DNA of 64,000 nucleotides from Spiractinospora alimapuensis (GTDB taxonomy: Bacteria; Actinomycetota; Actinomycetes; Streptosporangiales; Streptosporangiaceae): contig NZ_CP072467.1 in the NCBI RefSeq assembly GCF_018437505.1, positions 1 to 64,000 of the forward strand. Reading direction: 5' to 3'. Position 1 is the stretch's first letter; every line of letters starts with the position of its first letter. The notes beneath the pieces were generated by a model. The model searched no databases. It was not told where the DNA came from and saw only the letters and a program-made list of their open reading frames with translations. A program made the position numbers and the translations under genes. Shown here in pieces: positions 42,985 to 52,148 of this stretch.

Positions 42985-45678
42985 GTGTTGTACGGACGAG
43001 ACACCGAACGGGCGGAACTGCGCGCGATGGTGGCGAGCGCCCGCAGCGGCAGGAGTACGGCGCGGATCGTTCGCGGCGCGGCGGGAATCGGCAAGACGGC
43101 GCTCCTGGACGCGACGGTCGCGGAGGCCCCGGACTTCCACCTCCTGCGGGCGCTCGGGGTGGAATCGGAGTCGGAACTCGCCTTCGCCGGACTGAGCGCG
43201 CTCCTGGGACGCTACAGTGACCGACTCGACCGACTGCCCGACGCGCAGGGCCGGGCGCTGTCGGCGGCCCTCGGGCTGGGGTCGGGCGGAGACCATGACC
43301 GTTTCCTCGTGGGTCTCGGTGTCCTGACCCTGCTGGCCGAGCTGGCCGAGGAACACCCCGTGCTGTGCGTCGTGGACGACGCACAGTGGCTTGACCGGTC
43401 TTCGGCCGAGGCACTGCTGTTCGCCGCGCGACGGGTCCACGCGGAGCGGATCGCCCTCGTCTTCGCGGCACGCCGGGGCCACGCACCGGAGTTCACGGCT
43501 CCCGGAATCGACGAACTCCAGCTCGCCCCCCTCCCCGAACCGGCGGCGCGACAGGTGTTGGACGACGCACTCGGTCCGGCGTCGACCTACGTTCGGGATC
43601 GACTGTTGCGCGAGGCGGACGGAAACCCGCTCGCGTTGCGTGTCCTCGCGCGCGGCGGCTCCACGGCGACCAGGTCGGAACCGGTACGAACGTCGACCGA
43701 ACGCGCCATCGCCGCCGAACTCGCCCACCTACCGGAGCGAACCCGGACCCTCCTGCTGCTCGTCGCGGTCGACGCCACGCAGGACGCGGGGGTCGTGTTC
43801 GCGGCGGGGCGCGCCCTCGGAGCGGACGTCCACGACCTCGCCCCGGCGGAGCGGGCCGACCTCGTGCGGGTCACCGAAGGACGTGTCATACCCGGACACC
43901 CACTGGTCCGTGCCGCGGTCCTGGGCGCCGCGACGACCCACGACCGCGCACGAGCACATCTCACCCTCGCGAACGCACTGCACCCCGAGGTCGACGCGGA
44001 TCGGCGTGCGTGGCATCACGCCGCCGCCCAGAATGGCCCGGAGGAAAGCACCGCGAGAGAACTCGAACGGGTCGCCGAGCGCTCGTCCGCGCGTGGGGGA
44101 TTCGCCGGTGTCGGTGCGGCTCTGGAGCGGGCGGCGGAACTCAGCCCGGACCCGGAGCGACGAGGGCGGCGTACGCTCGGCGCGGCGAACGCACTGCTCC
44201 ACGCCGGATCCCTCCACCAGGCCGAAGAACTCGGAGCGCGGGCCGCCGCCCTGCTGCCCCACCCCGTGGACCGGGCGCGGGTCGCGGAGATCCGCGCGAC
44301 GGTCGCGGAGGAGGGAGGGCGGCCGCGGGCGGCGTTCCGGACACTCGTCGACGCCGCGTCCGCGGTCGCCGAGTCCGACCCGCACCGTGCGGACCACTTG
44401 TACTTCCGGGCGGTCGACGCCGCCATCACCGCCTGCGACGTCGACGCCGTGACCAGGATCACCGACGGTGCGCCCGGGGGCGACCGCGGAGGGACGGCCG
44501 CTGCCGCCCTGGCACGCGCGGCCACCGGGTTCGCCAGCGACAGCGACGACGCGCTGGCCACCGCGGTGGCGTCCCTCCGTCACCTGGTCGAGATCCCTCA
44601 ACCGGCTGACGCCCCCTCACGCGACGCACCGTTGCGTCTGTCGTGGTTGCTCCTGCTCGGAGACGACACGGGCTTGTTGGACCTCGCCGAAGCCCAGGCA
44701 CAGGAGCAACGCGCCCGTGGCGCCGTCGGAGTGCTGCCGTGGACCCTGTCCGGGCTCGCCCGCGCCCAGTGGAACAGCGGACGGGTGCACGAGGCCGTGG
44801 CGAGCGCGACCGAGGGGGCCACCCTCGCCGCCCAGACGGGACAGAACCTGAGCGCGTCCTACCTCGCCAGTATCCAGACGGAGCTCGCCGCCGTCCAGGG
44901 CGACGGTGCGCGCGGCGCGGCGGCGATCGGTCCGCCAGGTGGCGACGTCACGGCCGTGTCACGAGTGCTCGACGCCTGCGTGTCGGTACTCCGTGACCTC
45001 GGCCAGGGGCGACACGAGCGGGCGTTGGACCACCAAGCCGTCCTCACCGACGGCAACCATCGTATGTTCACCTTCGCGGCGCTCCCCGACCTGGTGGAGG
45101 CCGCCGCCCGCGCGGGCGAACCGGAACGGGCCGCGGACGCCGGACACTGGTTCGTTCGCTGGGCCCACCACACCGCGTCTCCCTGGGCGGTCGCGGTGGC
45201 CGCGCGTTGTCAGGCCCTCCTCGCGACGTCGTCGGAGGCCGAGCGGTACTTCGCCCGCGCGGTGGACCACCACCGAACGAGTGGCACCCGCCCCTTCGAA
45301 CGGGCCCGCACCGAACTGCTGTACGGGGAGTGGCTGCGCCGACATCGTGGACGGGCCGCGGCCCGTCCACTCCTGCGATCGGCCGCCGACCTCTTCGAGA
45401 GCGTGCGAGCCCACCCCTGGGCGCGGCGGTCCCACGCGGAGCTCCGCGCCACCGGCGAGAGTCGCCGTCACCCGACATCGGTGAGCACGGGTCTCGACCG
45501 TCTCACCCCACAGGAGCTGCAGGTCGTCCGCCTCGCGGCCCAGGGGCTGAGCAACCGCGAGATCGGCGGCCACCTGTTCCTCAGCCCCCGAACCGTGGGC
45601 TACCACCTTTCCAACGCCTATCCGAAACTCCAGGTCGCCTCGCGCCGAGAGCTGGTGCGACTGAATCTGGACTCGTAG
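42985..45678 (+). CDS. LAL-type LuxR family transcriptional regulator
   Basis: Protein of about 897 aa, a second LAL regulator. Walker A GAAGIGKT is at residues 31-38 and the Walker-B-like LCVVDDAQWLDRSS near 132, with a long helical middle. The C-terminal LuxR helix-turn-helix is LTPQELQVVRLAAQGLSNRE, LFLSPRTVGYHLSNAYPKLQ. GTG 42985 lies in a purine-poor context, so the exact start is uncertain; a longer frame reaches 42880. It would activate transcription when bound to ATP and an inducer. No clear target gene is adjacent. Only distantly similar to the LAL at 17645. Confidence 0.88.
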   Translation: MLYGRDTERAELRAMVASARSGRSTARIVRGAAGIGKTALLDATVAEAPDFHLLRALGVESESELAFAGLSALLGRYSDRLDRLPDAQGRALSAALGLGSGGDHDRFLVGLGVLTLLAELAEEHPVLCVVDDAQWLDRSSAEALLFAARRVHAERIALVFAARRGHAPEFTAPGIDELQLAPLPEPAARQVLDDALGPASTYVRDRLLREADGNPLALRVLARGGSTATRSEPVRTSTERAIAAELAHLPERTRTLLLLVAVDATQDAGVVFAAGRALGADVHDLAPAERADLVRVTEGRVIPGHPLVRAAVLGAATTHDRARAHLTLANALHPEVDADRRAWHHAAAQNGPEESTARELERVAERSSARGGFAGVGAALERAAELSPDPERRGRRTLGAANALLHAGSLHQAEELGARAAALLPHPVDRARVAEIRATVAEEGGRPRAAFRTLVDAASAVAESDPHRADHLYFRAVDAAITACDVDAVTRITDGAPGGDRGGTAAAALARAATGFASDSDDALATAVASLRHLVEIPQPADAPSRDAPLRLSWLLLLGDDTGLLDLAEAQAQEQRARGAVGVLPWTLSGLARAQWNSGRVHEAVASATEGATLAAQTGQNLSASYLASIQTELAAVQGDGARGAAAIGPPGGDVTAVSRVLDACVSVLRDLGQGRHERALDHQAVLTDGNHRMFTFAALPDLVEAAARAGEPERAADAGHWFVRWAHHTASPWAVAVAARCQALLATSSEAERYFARAVDHHRTSGTRPFERARTELLYGEWLRRHRGRAAARPLLRSAADLFESVRAHPWARRSHAELRATGESRRHPTSVSTGLDRLTPQELQVVRLAAQGLSNREIGGHLFLSPRTVGYHLSNAYPKLQVASRRELVRLNLDS

Positions 45679-45988
45679 CCCGACCTCGGAGACGTTCGGC
45701 GGTGGTGGGACACGAACGGAGCGGCCGGGGCGGCTGCCCCCTCCCGCCGTCCACGGCGACGTCGGCGCGCCCGTGGCGAGGACCCGCTGGCGGCTCCCCG
45801 GAGTACGGGAGCCTCCGGGGGCCGGGAGAGGGGGCATAGCCCACGGGGGCGCGTTGGGGGAGCCCCGCGGAAGCCCCCCGGGGGGCAGAGGGTCCGCTCT
45901 CGTGGACACGGTCGGAACGGGGACGAACCCGTGACGGTGGGGTTCCCTGCCGCCGTGCTCGAGAGCCCCGGACCGTCCGTGGGGGGAG
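45679..45988. other. 310-bp intergenic region, nothing recognised
   Basis: Convergent region between the LAL regulator and the SDR. It is very GC-rich with short GGGGG/CCCCC stretches that could fold, but no single clean hairpin and no coding frame stand out. Confidence 0.35.
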
Positions 45989-46777
45989 TCAGCCCAGCAG
46001 CATCCCTCCGTCCATGACTACCGAACGGCCGGTCATGTAGGCGGCGTCCGGTGAGGCGAGGAAGGACACCAGTCCCGCGACGTCCTCAGGACGCTGGGTG
46101 CGGCCGAGGGGGATCTCCTCGACCGCCTGGGAGATCACGTCACCCGGGGCCAACCCGTCCACCGCGCCGATCTGGGCGTCCAGGCGGTCCCACATCGCGG
46201 TGTGCACGAGCCCCGGAGCGTAGGCGTTGACGGTGATACCGTGTGGTGCCCACTCCTGGGCGGCGGTCTCGGTGAGCGCTCGAACGGCGAACTTGGACGC
46301 GGCGTAGTGCCCCACCCCAGGGGACGCCGAGAACGCGGCGACGGAGGCGGCGCCGACGATCGTTCCGCCGTCGCCCTGACGGATCATCTGCCGGGCGGCG
46401 GCCCGGTAGGTCAGGAAGGTGCCCCGGCCGTTCACCGCCATCGTGCGGTCCCACTCCTCGGGCGTCATGTCGAGCAGGGTCGCGGCCTCGCACATACCCG
46501 CGTTGGCGATCATGACGTCCAGCCGGCCCAGTGCCTCGACCGTGGACGCGATCATGGCCTCGACCTCCGCCTCGCTGGTGACGTCCGCGGTGGCCACGTG
46601 ACCGCGGACGCCTGAGGCTCGGAGCTGGTCCGCCAGGTCCTCCAGACCGTCCTTCCGCGTCGTGACGTCGCTCACCGCGACGTCCAGCCCGTCGGCCGCC
46701 AGCCGTGTCGCGACGGCCGCGCCGATTCCGCCGGCCGCGCCGGTCACCAGCGCGACCCGTCGGGTGTCGTTGTCCAT
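45989..46777 (-). CDS. short-chain dehydrogenase/reductase (SDR)
   Basis: Protein of 262 aa with all classical SDR motifs: cofactor TGAAGGIG near residue 13, NAG in VMIANAGMCEAAT, catalytic Ser in VGAASVAAFS, and Y-x3-K in GHYAASK, followed by PG-motif YAPGLVHT. This suits NAD(P)-dependent oxidation or reduction of a small alcohol or ketone; the acetoin/diacetyl reductase subgroup is the closest by look. ATG 46777 follows GGGGACG. It is upstream-unlinked to the M64 peptidase on the same strand. Confidence 0.87.
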   Translation of the reverse strand: MDNDTRRVALVTGAAGGIGAAVATRLAADGLDVAVSDVTTRKDGLEDLADQLRASGVRGHVATADVTSEAEVEAMIASTVEALGRLDVMIANAGMCEAATLLDMTPEEWDRTMAVNGRGTFLTYRAAARQMIRQGDGGTIVGAASVAAFSASPGVGHYAASKFAVRALTETAAQEWAPHGITVNAYAPGLVHTAMWDRLDAQIGAVDGLAPGDVISQAVEEIPLGRTQRPEDVAGLVSFLASPDAAYMTGRSVVMDGGMLLG

Positions 46778-46940
46778 TGCAGCGTCCCCTGTTCCCTCGA
46801 TCCCGGCCCGGTTGCCTGGGCTCGGTTCCTTGCTCGGTGGGGACGAATCTACGGATCGGCGCCTGGTCGGCGCCTCTGTCACATGACCGGGATCGGGGTG
46901 GTGCCGACGGTGGCTACGCGCTTGGCACCACCCCGTGGGG

Positions 46941-49367
46941 CTACAGCTCGGCGCACTGCCCGGCGGCGGAGCCGGTGATCTCGTTCTCCAGGCCGTAGTC
47001 CGCGACACCGGGATCGTTGTCAGCGCAGTCAATGCTGCCGTGGAGCCGGTTTCCGGCGAGGGCGAGCGGATGCTCGCCGACCTGGTTCTCCCGAACCGCG
47101 ACGGAGCCATCCAGGGCTGACGCCACGAGCACCACAGCCCCGGTGCTCCCCGCGATCTCGGTCGCCCCGCGCACGCCGGTGCCCAGGAGTTGTACGGAGT
47201 CGGCGTCGCTCGCGGTGAGGCCACCGTTGATCTGGCTGTCGCGGGCGACGAGCGACGCGCCGGACTCGAGGGTGACGCCGCCGCTGACCTCCGCGTCCTC
47301 CAGACAGGTCACCCCGGAGGTGAGGGTCAGTCCGCCGTCGTGGCCTCCGGTGATCGTCTCGGTGCACTCGGGTGACGCGCCGGGCAAGACCGTGGCCCGG
47401 AACTCCTCCGCCTCGCCGATGTTGCCCGCGGCGTCGATGGCCCGGTGCTCCACGGTGTGTGTTCCGTATCCAGGTTCGCGTTCCTCGAACGGGGCCAGCA
47501 CCATCCCCTCAGGGCTGAGCGCGCCGTAGTCGATCTCCCGGATAGTGGTCCCGGTCGGGGTGAACAGGAACGGTGTGCCCGCGGGGGCGTCGGGCCAGCC
47601 GTAGTAGTTGTGCCAGCCCTCACCGCGTAGCTGGAACTCGCCCACCACATGTCCGGGCTGGTCGTCCTGTGGGTCGAGCCCCATGGTGAACTCCTCGAAG
47701 TACACCTGGTGTGTGACGTCGCCATCGACCGTGGTGAGGGGCTCGGACAGCTCGACCAGAGCCGTGGGGCCGACGTTGTCCACGGTCCAGGTCAGTTCGT
47801 CGGAGTCGCCGTCGGGGGCGTCCGGATCGCTGGCCCGGGCGGTGACGGTGTAGGTGCCCTCGGCGAGGTCCAGGTCGGACAGGTGCAGTGTGCGGTCGTG
47901 GCCGCCGGACACCGCTTCGCCGTCGACCTCCCACGTCACGTCGAACACCCGGTCGGTGGGGTGCGTGGTCTCCGCGAAGATCACGTCGTCGCCGCCGACC
48001 GGAGACTCGGTGTCGGTGCTGTTGGTGAACGCCACCTCCACCGGATCGGCGTCCAGCGGGTCGCCGACGGTCCACTCGCGGCTCTGGGTCATCATCGGCG
48101 CCTCCCGGATCTCCGGGTCGCGCACGAACTCCGTGGGGTCCTGGACGGTCACCGAGACGGTCTGCCCGGACTCCAGGTCGAGGTCGGCGAGTTCGAGGGA
48201 CCGAGCCCCGTTCGTGTCCTCCACCTCGGTGCCGTCGACGCTCCAGGTGACGTCCAGCTCGTGATAGCGGGGGTTGGGGGGTTCGACCCACAGCGCGTCC
48301 CCGGCCCCGATCGGGCCCTCCGGTGTCGCCCGCACGGCGAGCGTCTCTGCGTCGCGCATGCCGGAGATCCGTTCGGTCATGCGTTCCCGGCCAACCTGGT
48401 CGAAGTAGTAACCCAGCCAACGCATCATGGAGTTGCGACTGGGACGCCACACGCCCTCGGAGGAGGTCATGCCGCTCTCGAAGCGGTCGATGACCCCACC
48501 GGACTCGCTCTCCTCACCGAGCCACCGCCACCACTTGGCCTCTTGGTCGAGCATCTCCTCGGTGGTGTGGAGCGTGTGGTGCACCGATGCTGGCTCCGCG
48601 CCCTGGTAAGGGCCGCCGGGAACGCCACGGTTGGAGTAGGGGTACTCGTCCTGCAGGTTCCCCAGTGAGTGGCCCAACTCGTGCGGGCTGATCAACGGTC
48701 CCTGCGGGCTCCCGCCGGAGGTGGTCGCGTGGCGTCCCCCGATGCCGCCGTAGGTCGTGGTGTTGGCCATCGCGAGGGTCTGGATGTTGTTCAGGCCGTC
48801 GACATCGGCTCCGAGCAGGTCGGAGAGGGCGTTCTCCAGGTACATCGCGCGCTGCTGGTCACCGGTGCAGCGTCGGTCGCCCAACACCTCGGGGCAGTCG
48901 GCGCCGCGGGGATCTCCCTCGGGGGCCGGGCCGTAGGTGATTCCCCGCGCGGTCTCGGGGTCGGAGCACCCGTCGGCGTAGTGCAGCCGCAGTGGCGTGA
49001 CCACGTCGGGATCCTCGGTCCGCGGGTCGCACCGCACGCCGGACTCTTCGGAGGGGGTCTCGAGCAGGTAGACGTTGAAGTAGTCCCGGTAGCTCCGGAA
49101 CGGCTCGATGCTCCACTGCACGTTGAGGTGCAGCTCCGCCTCCTCGCGGAAGCGAGGCATCTCCTGGGCCGTGTAGCCGTCGCCGAGGATCACCAGATTG
49201 AGTCGGTCGTCGGGATCTCCCGTCTCCCGCAGCGGGACGAGGCGTCCCGCCTCGTCAGCGGGAGCGTCGGCACTGTCGGCGTGAACGGCGCCCGGCGAAA
49301 GAGTGGCGGTGAGTAATGCGCCCAGCGCGACCGCGGTGAGTCGAGGGAGGGCGGCCGGTCGTGGCAT
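46941..49367 (-). CDS. secreted M64-family metallopeptidase (IgA-peptidase-like)
   Basis: Protein of 808 aa with a signal peptide (residues 1-30), then the M64 domain: LNLVILGDGYTAQEM and the zinc motif HELGH at 229-233 within ISPHELGHSLGNLQDEYPY, whose extended LxDE matches the family. The C-terminal half is a series of beta-sandwich-like domains (REWTVGDPLDADPVEVAF and similar) and a right-handed-repeat-like end (VTLESGASLVARDSQINGGL). It is a secreted zinc protease of broad or unknown substrate. Disulfide pairing of its many Cys residues would need a DsbA/VKOR system such as the one at 33.5-34.8 kb. Confidence 0.87.
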   Translation of the reverse strand: MPRPAALPRLTAVALGALLTATLSPGAVHADSADAPADEAGRLVPLRETGDPDDRLNLVILGDGYTAQEMPRFREEAELHLNVQWSIEPFRSYRDYFNVYLLETPSEESGVRCDPRTEDPDVVTPLRLHYADGCSDPETARGITYGPAPEGDPRGADCPEVLGDRRCTGDQQRAMYLENALSDLLGADVDGLNNIQTLAMANTTTYGGIGGRHATTSGGSPQGPLISPHELGHSLGNLQDEYPYSNRGVPGGPYQGAEPASVHHTLHTTEEMLDQEAKWWRWLGEESESGGVIDRFESGMTSSEGVWRPSRNSMMRWLGYYFDQVGRERMTERISGMRDAETLAVRATPEGPIGAGDALWVEPPNPRYHELDVTWSVDGTEVEDTNGARSLELADLDLESGQTVSVTVQDPTEFVRDPEIREAPMMTQSREWTVGDPLDADPVEVAFTNSTDTESPVGGDDVIFAETTHPTDRVFDVTWEVDGEAVSGGHDRTLHLSDLDLAEGTYTVTARASDPDAPDGDSDELTWTVDNVGPTALVELSEPLTTVDGDVTHQVYFEEFTMGLDPQDDQPGHVVGEFQLRGEGWHNYYGWPDAPAGTPFLFTPTGTTIREIDYGALSPEGMVLAPFEEREPGYGTHTVEHRAIDAAGNIGEAEEFRATVLPGASPECTETITGGHDGGLTLTSGVTCLEDAEVSGGVTLESGASLVARDSQINGGLTASDADSVQLLGTGVRGATEIAGSTGAVVLVASALDGSVAVRENQVGEHPLALAGNRLHGSIDCADNDPGVADYGLENEITGSAAGQCAEL

Positions 49368-49828
49368 ACGGAGTCTCCTCAGAGGTCACCGGCGGGCGCT
49401 CGCGCCTCACCCCCGATTCCGACGCCACGCGCCCATGATTGTCGGCAGGCATCGTAGGCACACACCCGCGGCGCGGAAAACCCATGGACAGAGTTGCCGC
49501 TGGCCATGTCCACAAAGGCGTCAATGCGTCAGGAAAGACGGTTTCTGGCGTCCAGAATTCGCGAGGGCGCGTGGTCCATCTGGGGCGACGGTGGTTCGAC
49601 GCGCCTGTGTCCTCGGACGGGACTTCTCGTTTCGGCGTCCCCGCGTCTCTCGTTGGTTGCCGGTCACCCTCGGGGGATACGGGGGACGACAAGACGTTAA
49701 GGTCTAAATGTTCTTGTTTAGGGCTTAACGGAGGCTCTCGTGTCGGTCTGTTCCCTGTCCATGGAGACTCTCTCCCCGTCGGCACCACGCGTCATGGCGA
49801 ACCACCCCGCTGGCATCCAGGGGCGCGG
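49368..49828. other. 461-bp intergenic region with an AT-rich inverted repeat and a small leader frame
   Basis: Upstream of the MFS gene. Contains the 14-bp inverted repeat at 49695-49730 and the small frame 49740-49832. The remaining 320 bp show no gene or motif. Confidence 0.4.
49695..49730. promoter_or_regulatory. inverted repeat CGTTAAGGTCTAAA-N8-TTTAGGGCTTAACG
   Basis: Arms of 14 bp match at 12 positions, spaced by 8 nt, in an AT-rich patch directly before a GGAGG ribosome-binding site. The position suggests a repressor site or a leader stem controlling the MFS transporter. No regulator gene is adjacent. Confidence 0.5.
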
Positions 49829-49832
49829 GTGA
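49740..49832 (+). CDS. putative leader peptide upstream of MFS gene
   Basis: A 30-codon frame from GTG 49740, preceded by GGAGG with 5 nt spacing. It ends at TGA 49830-49832, which overlaps the MFS start GTG 49829-49831 as GTGA. The peptide (VSVCSLSMETLSPSAPRVMA then NHPAGIQGRG) has no domain. A small frame with a better ribosome-binding site than the main gene, and coupled to it by overlap, fits translational attenuation of a resistance exporter. It is also possible that it is chance; no RNA data exist here. Confidence 0.35.
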   Translation: MSVCSLSMETLSPSAPRVMANHPAGIQGRG

Positions 49833-51052
49833 GCGCGACGAAGGCCGGTTCGGTGCGCCGGAGCGGGCTCGTCGTCATCTCCCTGGCCGTGTTCCTGGGC
49901 TACACCGGTCAACAGGTGCTCACCCCCGTCCTGCCGCCTCTCGCGCGGGAACTGTCCCTCACCGAGTTCCAGTACGGCCTGCTGGTCAGTGCCTCGGCGC
50001 TGCTCGTCGCCGTGACCAGTCCACTCTGGGGACGCTGCGTCGACCGATGGGGAGCGCGGCCGGTGCTCCTCGGCGCGGCTCTCGGGGCGGCGCTGGGGCT
50101 CGGGCTCTTCACCGCGGTGCTGGACTACGGGCTACGGCACCTCGGCGACCCGACGCCCGTCTTCTACGGCCTCCTCATCAGTCGCGGAGTGCTCTTCGGA
50201 GTCGCTCTGGCGGCGCTGCCCGTCGCCGCGCAGTCCTACGTCGCCAGCGTGACCCCGACCGCCGAGCAACGTGTCGCCGGCATCGCGCGGATCGGCGCCA
50301 CGATCGGCCTCGCCCTGGTACTCGGGCCCGGGGTGGGGGGTCTCCTCGCCCGTGTGGACGTGGTGGGCGGACTGTACGGGATGGTGCTGCTGCTCCTCCT
50401 CGGCGCGGTCGCGTTGGGCGTGGGCCTTCCGCGACGCCAGCCGTCCGGGGACGCCCCGGCGGATGCGTCGCACCCGGCCTCGGACCCTCCGCCGGAGGAC
50501 ACCAGGGACGTCGGCGTCTGGCCGTTGTTGGTGACGGGAGCGGGCATCTACCTGTCAACCAGTCTGCTGCAGGTGAGCCTCGCGTTCCTCGTCCAGGACC
50601 GCCTCGGGCTAGACACGTCGGCGACCATGGGTCTCGCGGGCCTCGCGCTGCTGGTCGGTGGTCTGCCCATGCTCGTGGTCCAGGGTTTGGTCATCCCCCG
50701 ACTGGGGTGGAGCGCCCTGCGCCTGGTGCGCGCCGGGCTCGGGGTCGCGGCCCTCGGATTCGCCGCCCTCGCGCTCGCGCCCACCGGCCCCCTGATCGTC
50801 GCCGCCACGGCGCTGGCCGGACTGGGGCACAGCCTCGCCATCCCAGGGAACCTGTCCGCGCTGAGTCTGCGCTTCGGTCCGCGACGCCAGGGGAGAATCG
50901 CTGGCATCGCGAATTCCGCGAACGCGGTGGGTCTTGTGGCGGGCCCGATCCTGGCGGTACTCCTCTACGATCGCGCCGCCGGGTTGCCGTTCGTTATTGG
51001 CGCCGTGGTCCTCACGCTTCTCTGTTCTTTGCTCTCATTTCGGAAAATGTAG
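49829..51052 (+). CDS. MFS transporter (drug-efflux type)
   Basis: Protein of about 407 aa with twelve membrane segments. It opens with GLVVISLAVFLGYTGQQVLT, has WGRCVDRWGARPVLL in loop 2-3 (the MFS GxxxDRxGR-like motif), a long acidic central loop (DAPADASHPASDPPPEDTRD) and a second half ending LLCSLLSFRKM. It resembles drug-H+ antiporters. The start GTG 49829 overlaps the putative leader peptide stop; the frame upstream to 49439 is not supported. The exported drug is unknown. Confidence 0.82.
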   Translation: MSATKAGSVRRSGLVVISLAVFLGYTGQQVLTPVLPPLARELSLTEFQYGLLVSASALLVAVTSPLWGRCVDRWGARPVLLGAALGAALGLGLFTAVLDYGLRHLGDPTPVFYGLLISRGVLFGVALAALPVAAQSYVASVTPTAEQRVAGIARIGATIGLALVLGPGVGGLLARVDVVGGLYGMVLLLLLGAVALGVGLPRRQPSGDAPADASHPASDPPPEDTRDVGVWPLLVTGAGIYLSTSLLQVSLAFLVQDRLGLDTSATMGLAGLALLVGGLPMLVVQGLVIPRLGWSALRLVRAGLGVAALGFAALALAPTGPLIVAATALAGLGHSLAIPGNLSALSLRFGPRRQGRIAGIANSANAVGLVAGPILAVLLYDRAAGLPFVIGAVVLTLLCSLLSFRKM

Positions 51053-51173
51053 ACCAAGATCGCCCTAATGCGCCGCCTTGGCGGGCCGCGACACGTACCG
51101 TTCGTCGGGACGCTGGCGATGGTCACGTCCTGACCTGGTAGTTCGGTCAGTGATTCGGTATGTCGGGAACGAG

Positions 51174-51188
51174 TTCGACAATGCCGAA
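51174..51188. promoter_or_regulatory. GlyR-type operator candidate upstream of glpF (TTCGACAATGCCGAA)
   Basis: Reverse complement TTCGGCATTGTCGAA matches the motif YCGRCATTGTCGR found before the regulator gene and the second glycerol kinase. It is one of three copies in the locus, about 100 bp upstream of the facilitator start. Confidence 0.6.
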
Positions 51189-51285
51189 TCGCGGTGATTG
51201 CGGTCCCGAACGCGATCACATTAGCGTCGGGCCAAGTACTCCTGTTCCGACGGGACCGGCTCGTCGAACGCAGAAGGGGGCATTG

Positions 51286-52032
51286 ATGGAGGAAATTCCG
51301 CTCACGCACATATTCATCTCGGAGGTGCTGGGAACCGGCCTCCTGCTCCTGCTGGGCTGTGGTGTCGTCGCCAACACGAACCTCGCCGGAACGCTCGGCA
51401 AGAAGATCGGAGCGGGCTGGCTGCTCATCAGCTTCGGCTGGGGTCTCGCCGTGTTCGCCGGCGTGTACGCCGCGTTCCTTTCCGGCGCGCACATCAATCC
51501 CGCCGTCACCGTGGGCCTGCTGGTCTACGGCGACGAGTACGCCCCCGGAGTGCCGATCACCCTGGCCACCACCCTGGTGTACTTCGCCGGTGAGATGGTG
51601 GGCGCGATCCTGGGCGCCACCCTGTGCTGGCTCGCCTACAAGCGCCACTACGACGAGGAGACCGATCCCGGGGCGATCCTGGGGACGTTCTCCACCGGGC
51701 CGTCGATCAAGGACTACAAGTGGAACTTCGTCACCGAGGTCATCGCCACGTTCGTCCTCGTCTTCATCATCCTGAACTTCGGGAACACACCGGCCGAACT
51801 CGGGGCACTCCCGGTCGCGCTTCTGGTCGTCGCGATCGGCGCCAGCCTCGGTGGTCCCACCGGATACGCCATCAACCCGGCGCGTGACCTCGGCCCCCGT
51901 ATCGCGCACGCGCTCCTGCCGATCAAGGGCAAGGGGTCCTCCAACTGGGGGTACGCGTGGGTTCCGGTGTTCGGTCCGATCGTCGGCGCCATCATCGCCG
52001 CCGGCATCTACCGGTTCCTGCCCTACCTCTGA
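51286..52032 (+). CDS. glpF: glycerol facilitator / aquaglyceroporin (MIP family)
   Basis: Protein of 248 aa with six membrane segments and both NPA boxes, SGAHINPAVTVG and YAINPARDLGPR. The Asp after the second NPAR is the mark of glycerol-conducting rather than water-only channels. It lets glycerol diffuse in, where the downstream kinases trap it. ATG 51286 follows AGAAGGGGG. It is the first gene of the glycerol locus and is followed by the regulator gene and two kinases. Confidence 0.9.
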   Translation: MEEIPLTHIFISEVLGTGLLLLLGCGVVANTNLAGTLGKKIGAGWLLISFGWGLAVFAGVYAAFLSGAHINPAVTVGLLVYGDEYAPGVPITLATTLVYFAGEMVGAILGATLCWLAYKRHYDEETDPGAILGTFSTGPSIKDYKWNFVTEVIATFVLVFIILNFGNTPAELGALPVALLVVAIGASLGGPTGYAINPARDLGPRIAHALLPIKGKGSSNWGYAWVPVFGPIVGAIIAAGIYRFLPYL

Positions 52033-52106
52033 CCAGAAGGGGCGTCTCGTTTGGTTTGTCCAGATCATCGGGATTCGGCGAAGCACATGTGAGATGACCG
52101 CCACGT

Positions 52107-52119
52107 CCGACATTGTCGG
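52107..52119. promoter_or_regulatory. GlyR-type operator candidate (CCGACATTGTCGG)
   Basis: A perfect 5-bp inverted repeat around ATT just upstream of the regulator gene. A TATACG -10-like hexamer lies at 52134-52139, so the message may start at or near GTG 52149 with no leader. The same motif recurs at 54488-54500. Confidence 0.65.
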
Positions 52120-52148
52120 GCGTGGCGGAACGCTATACGGTCAGGACC

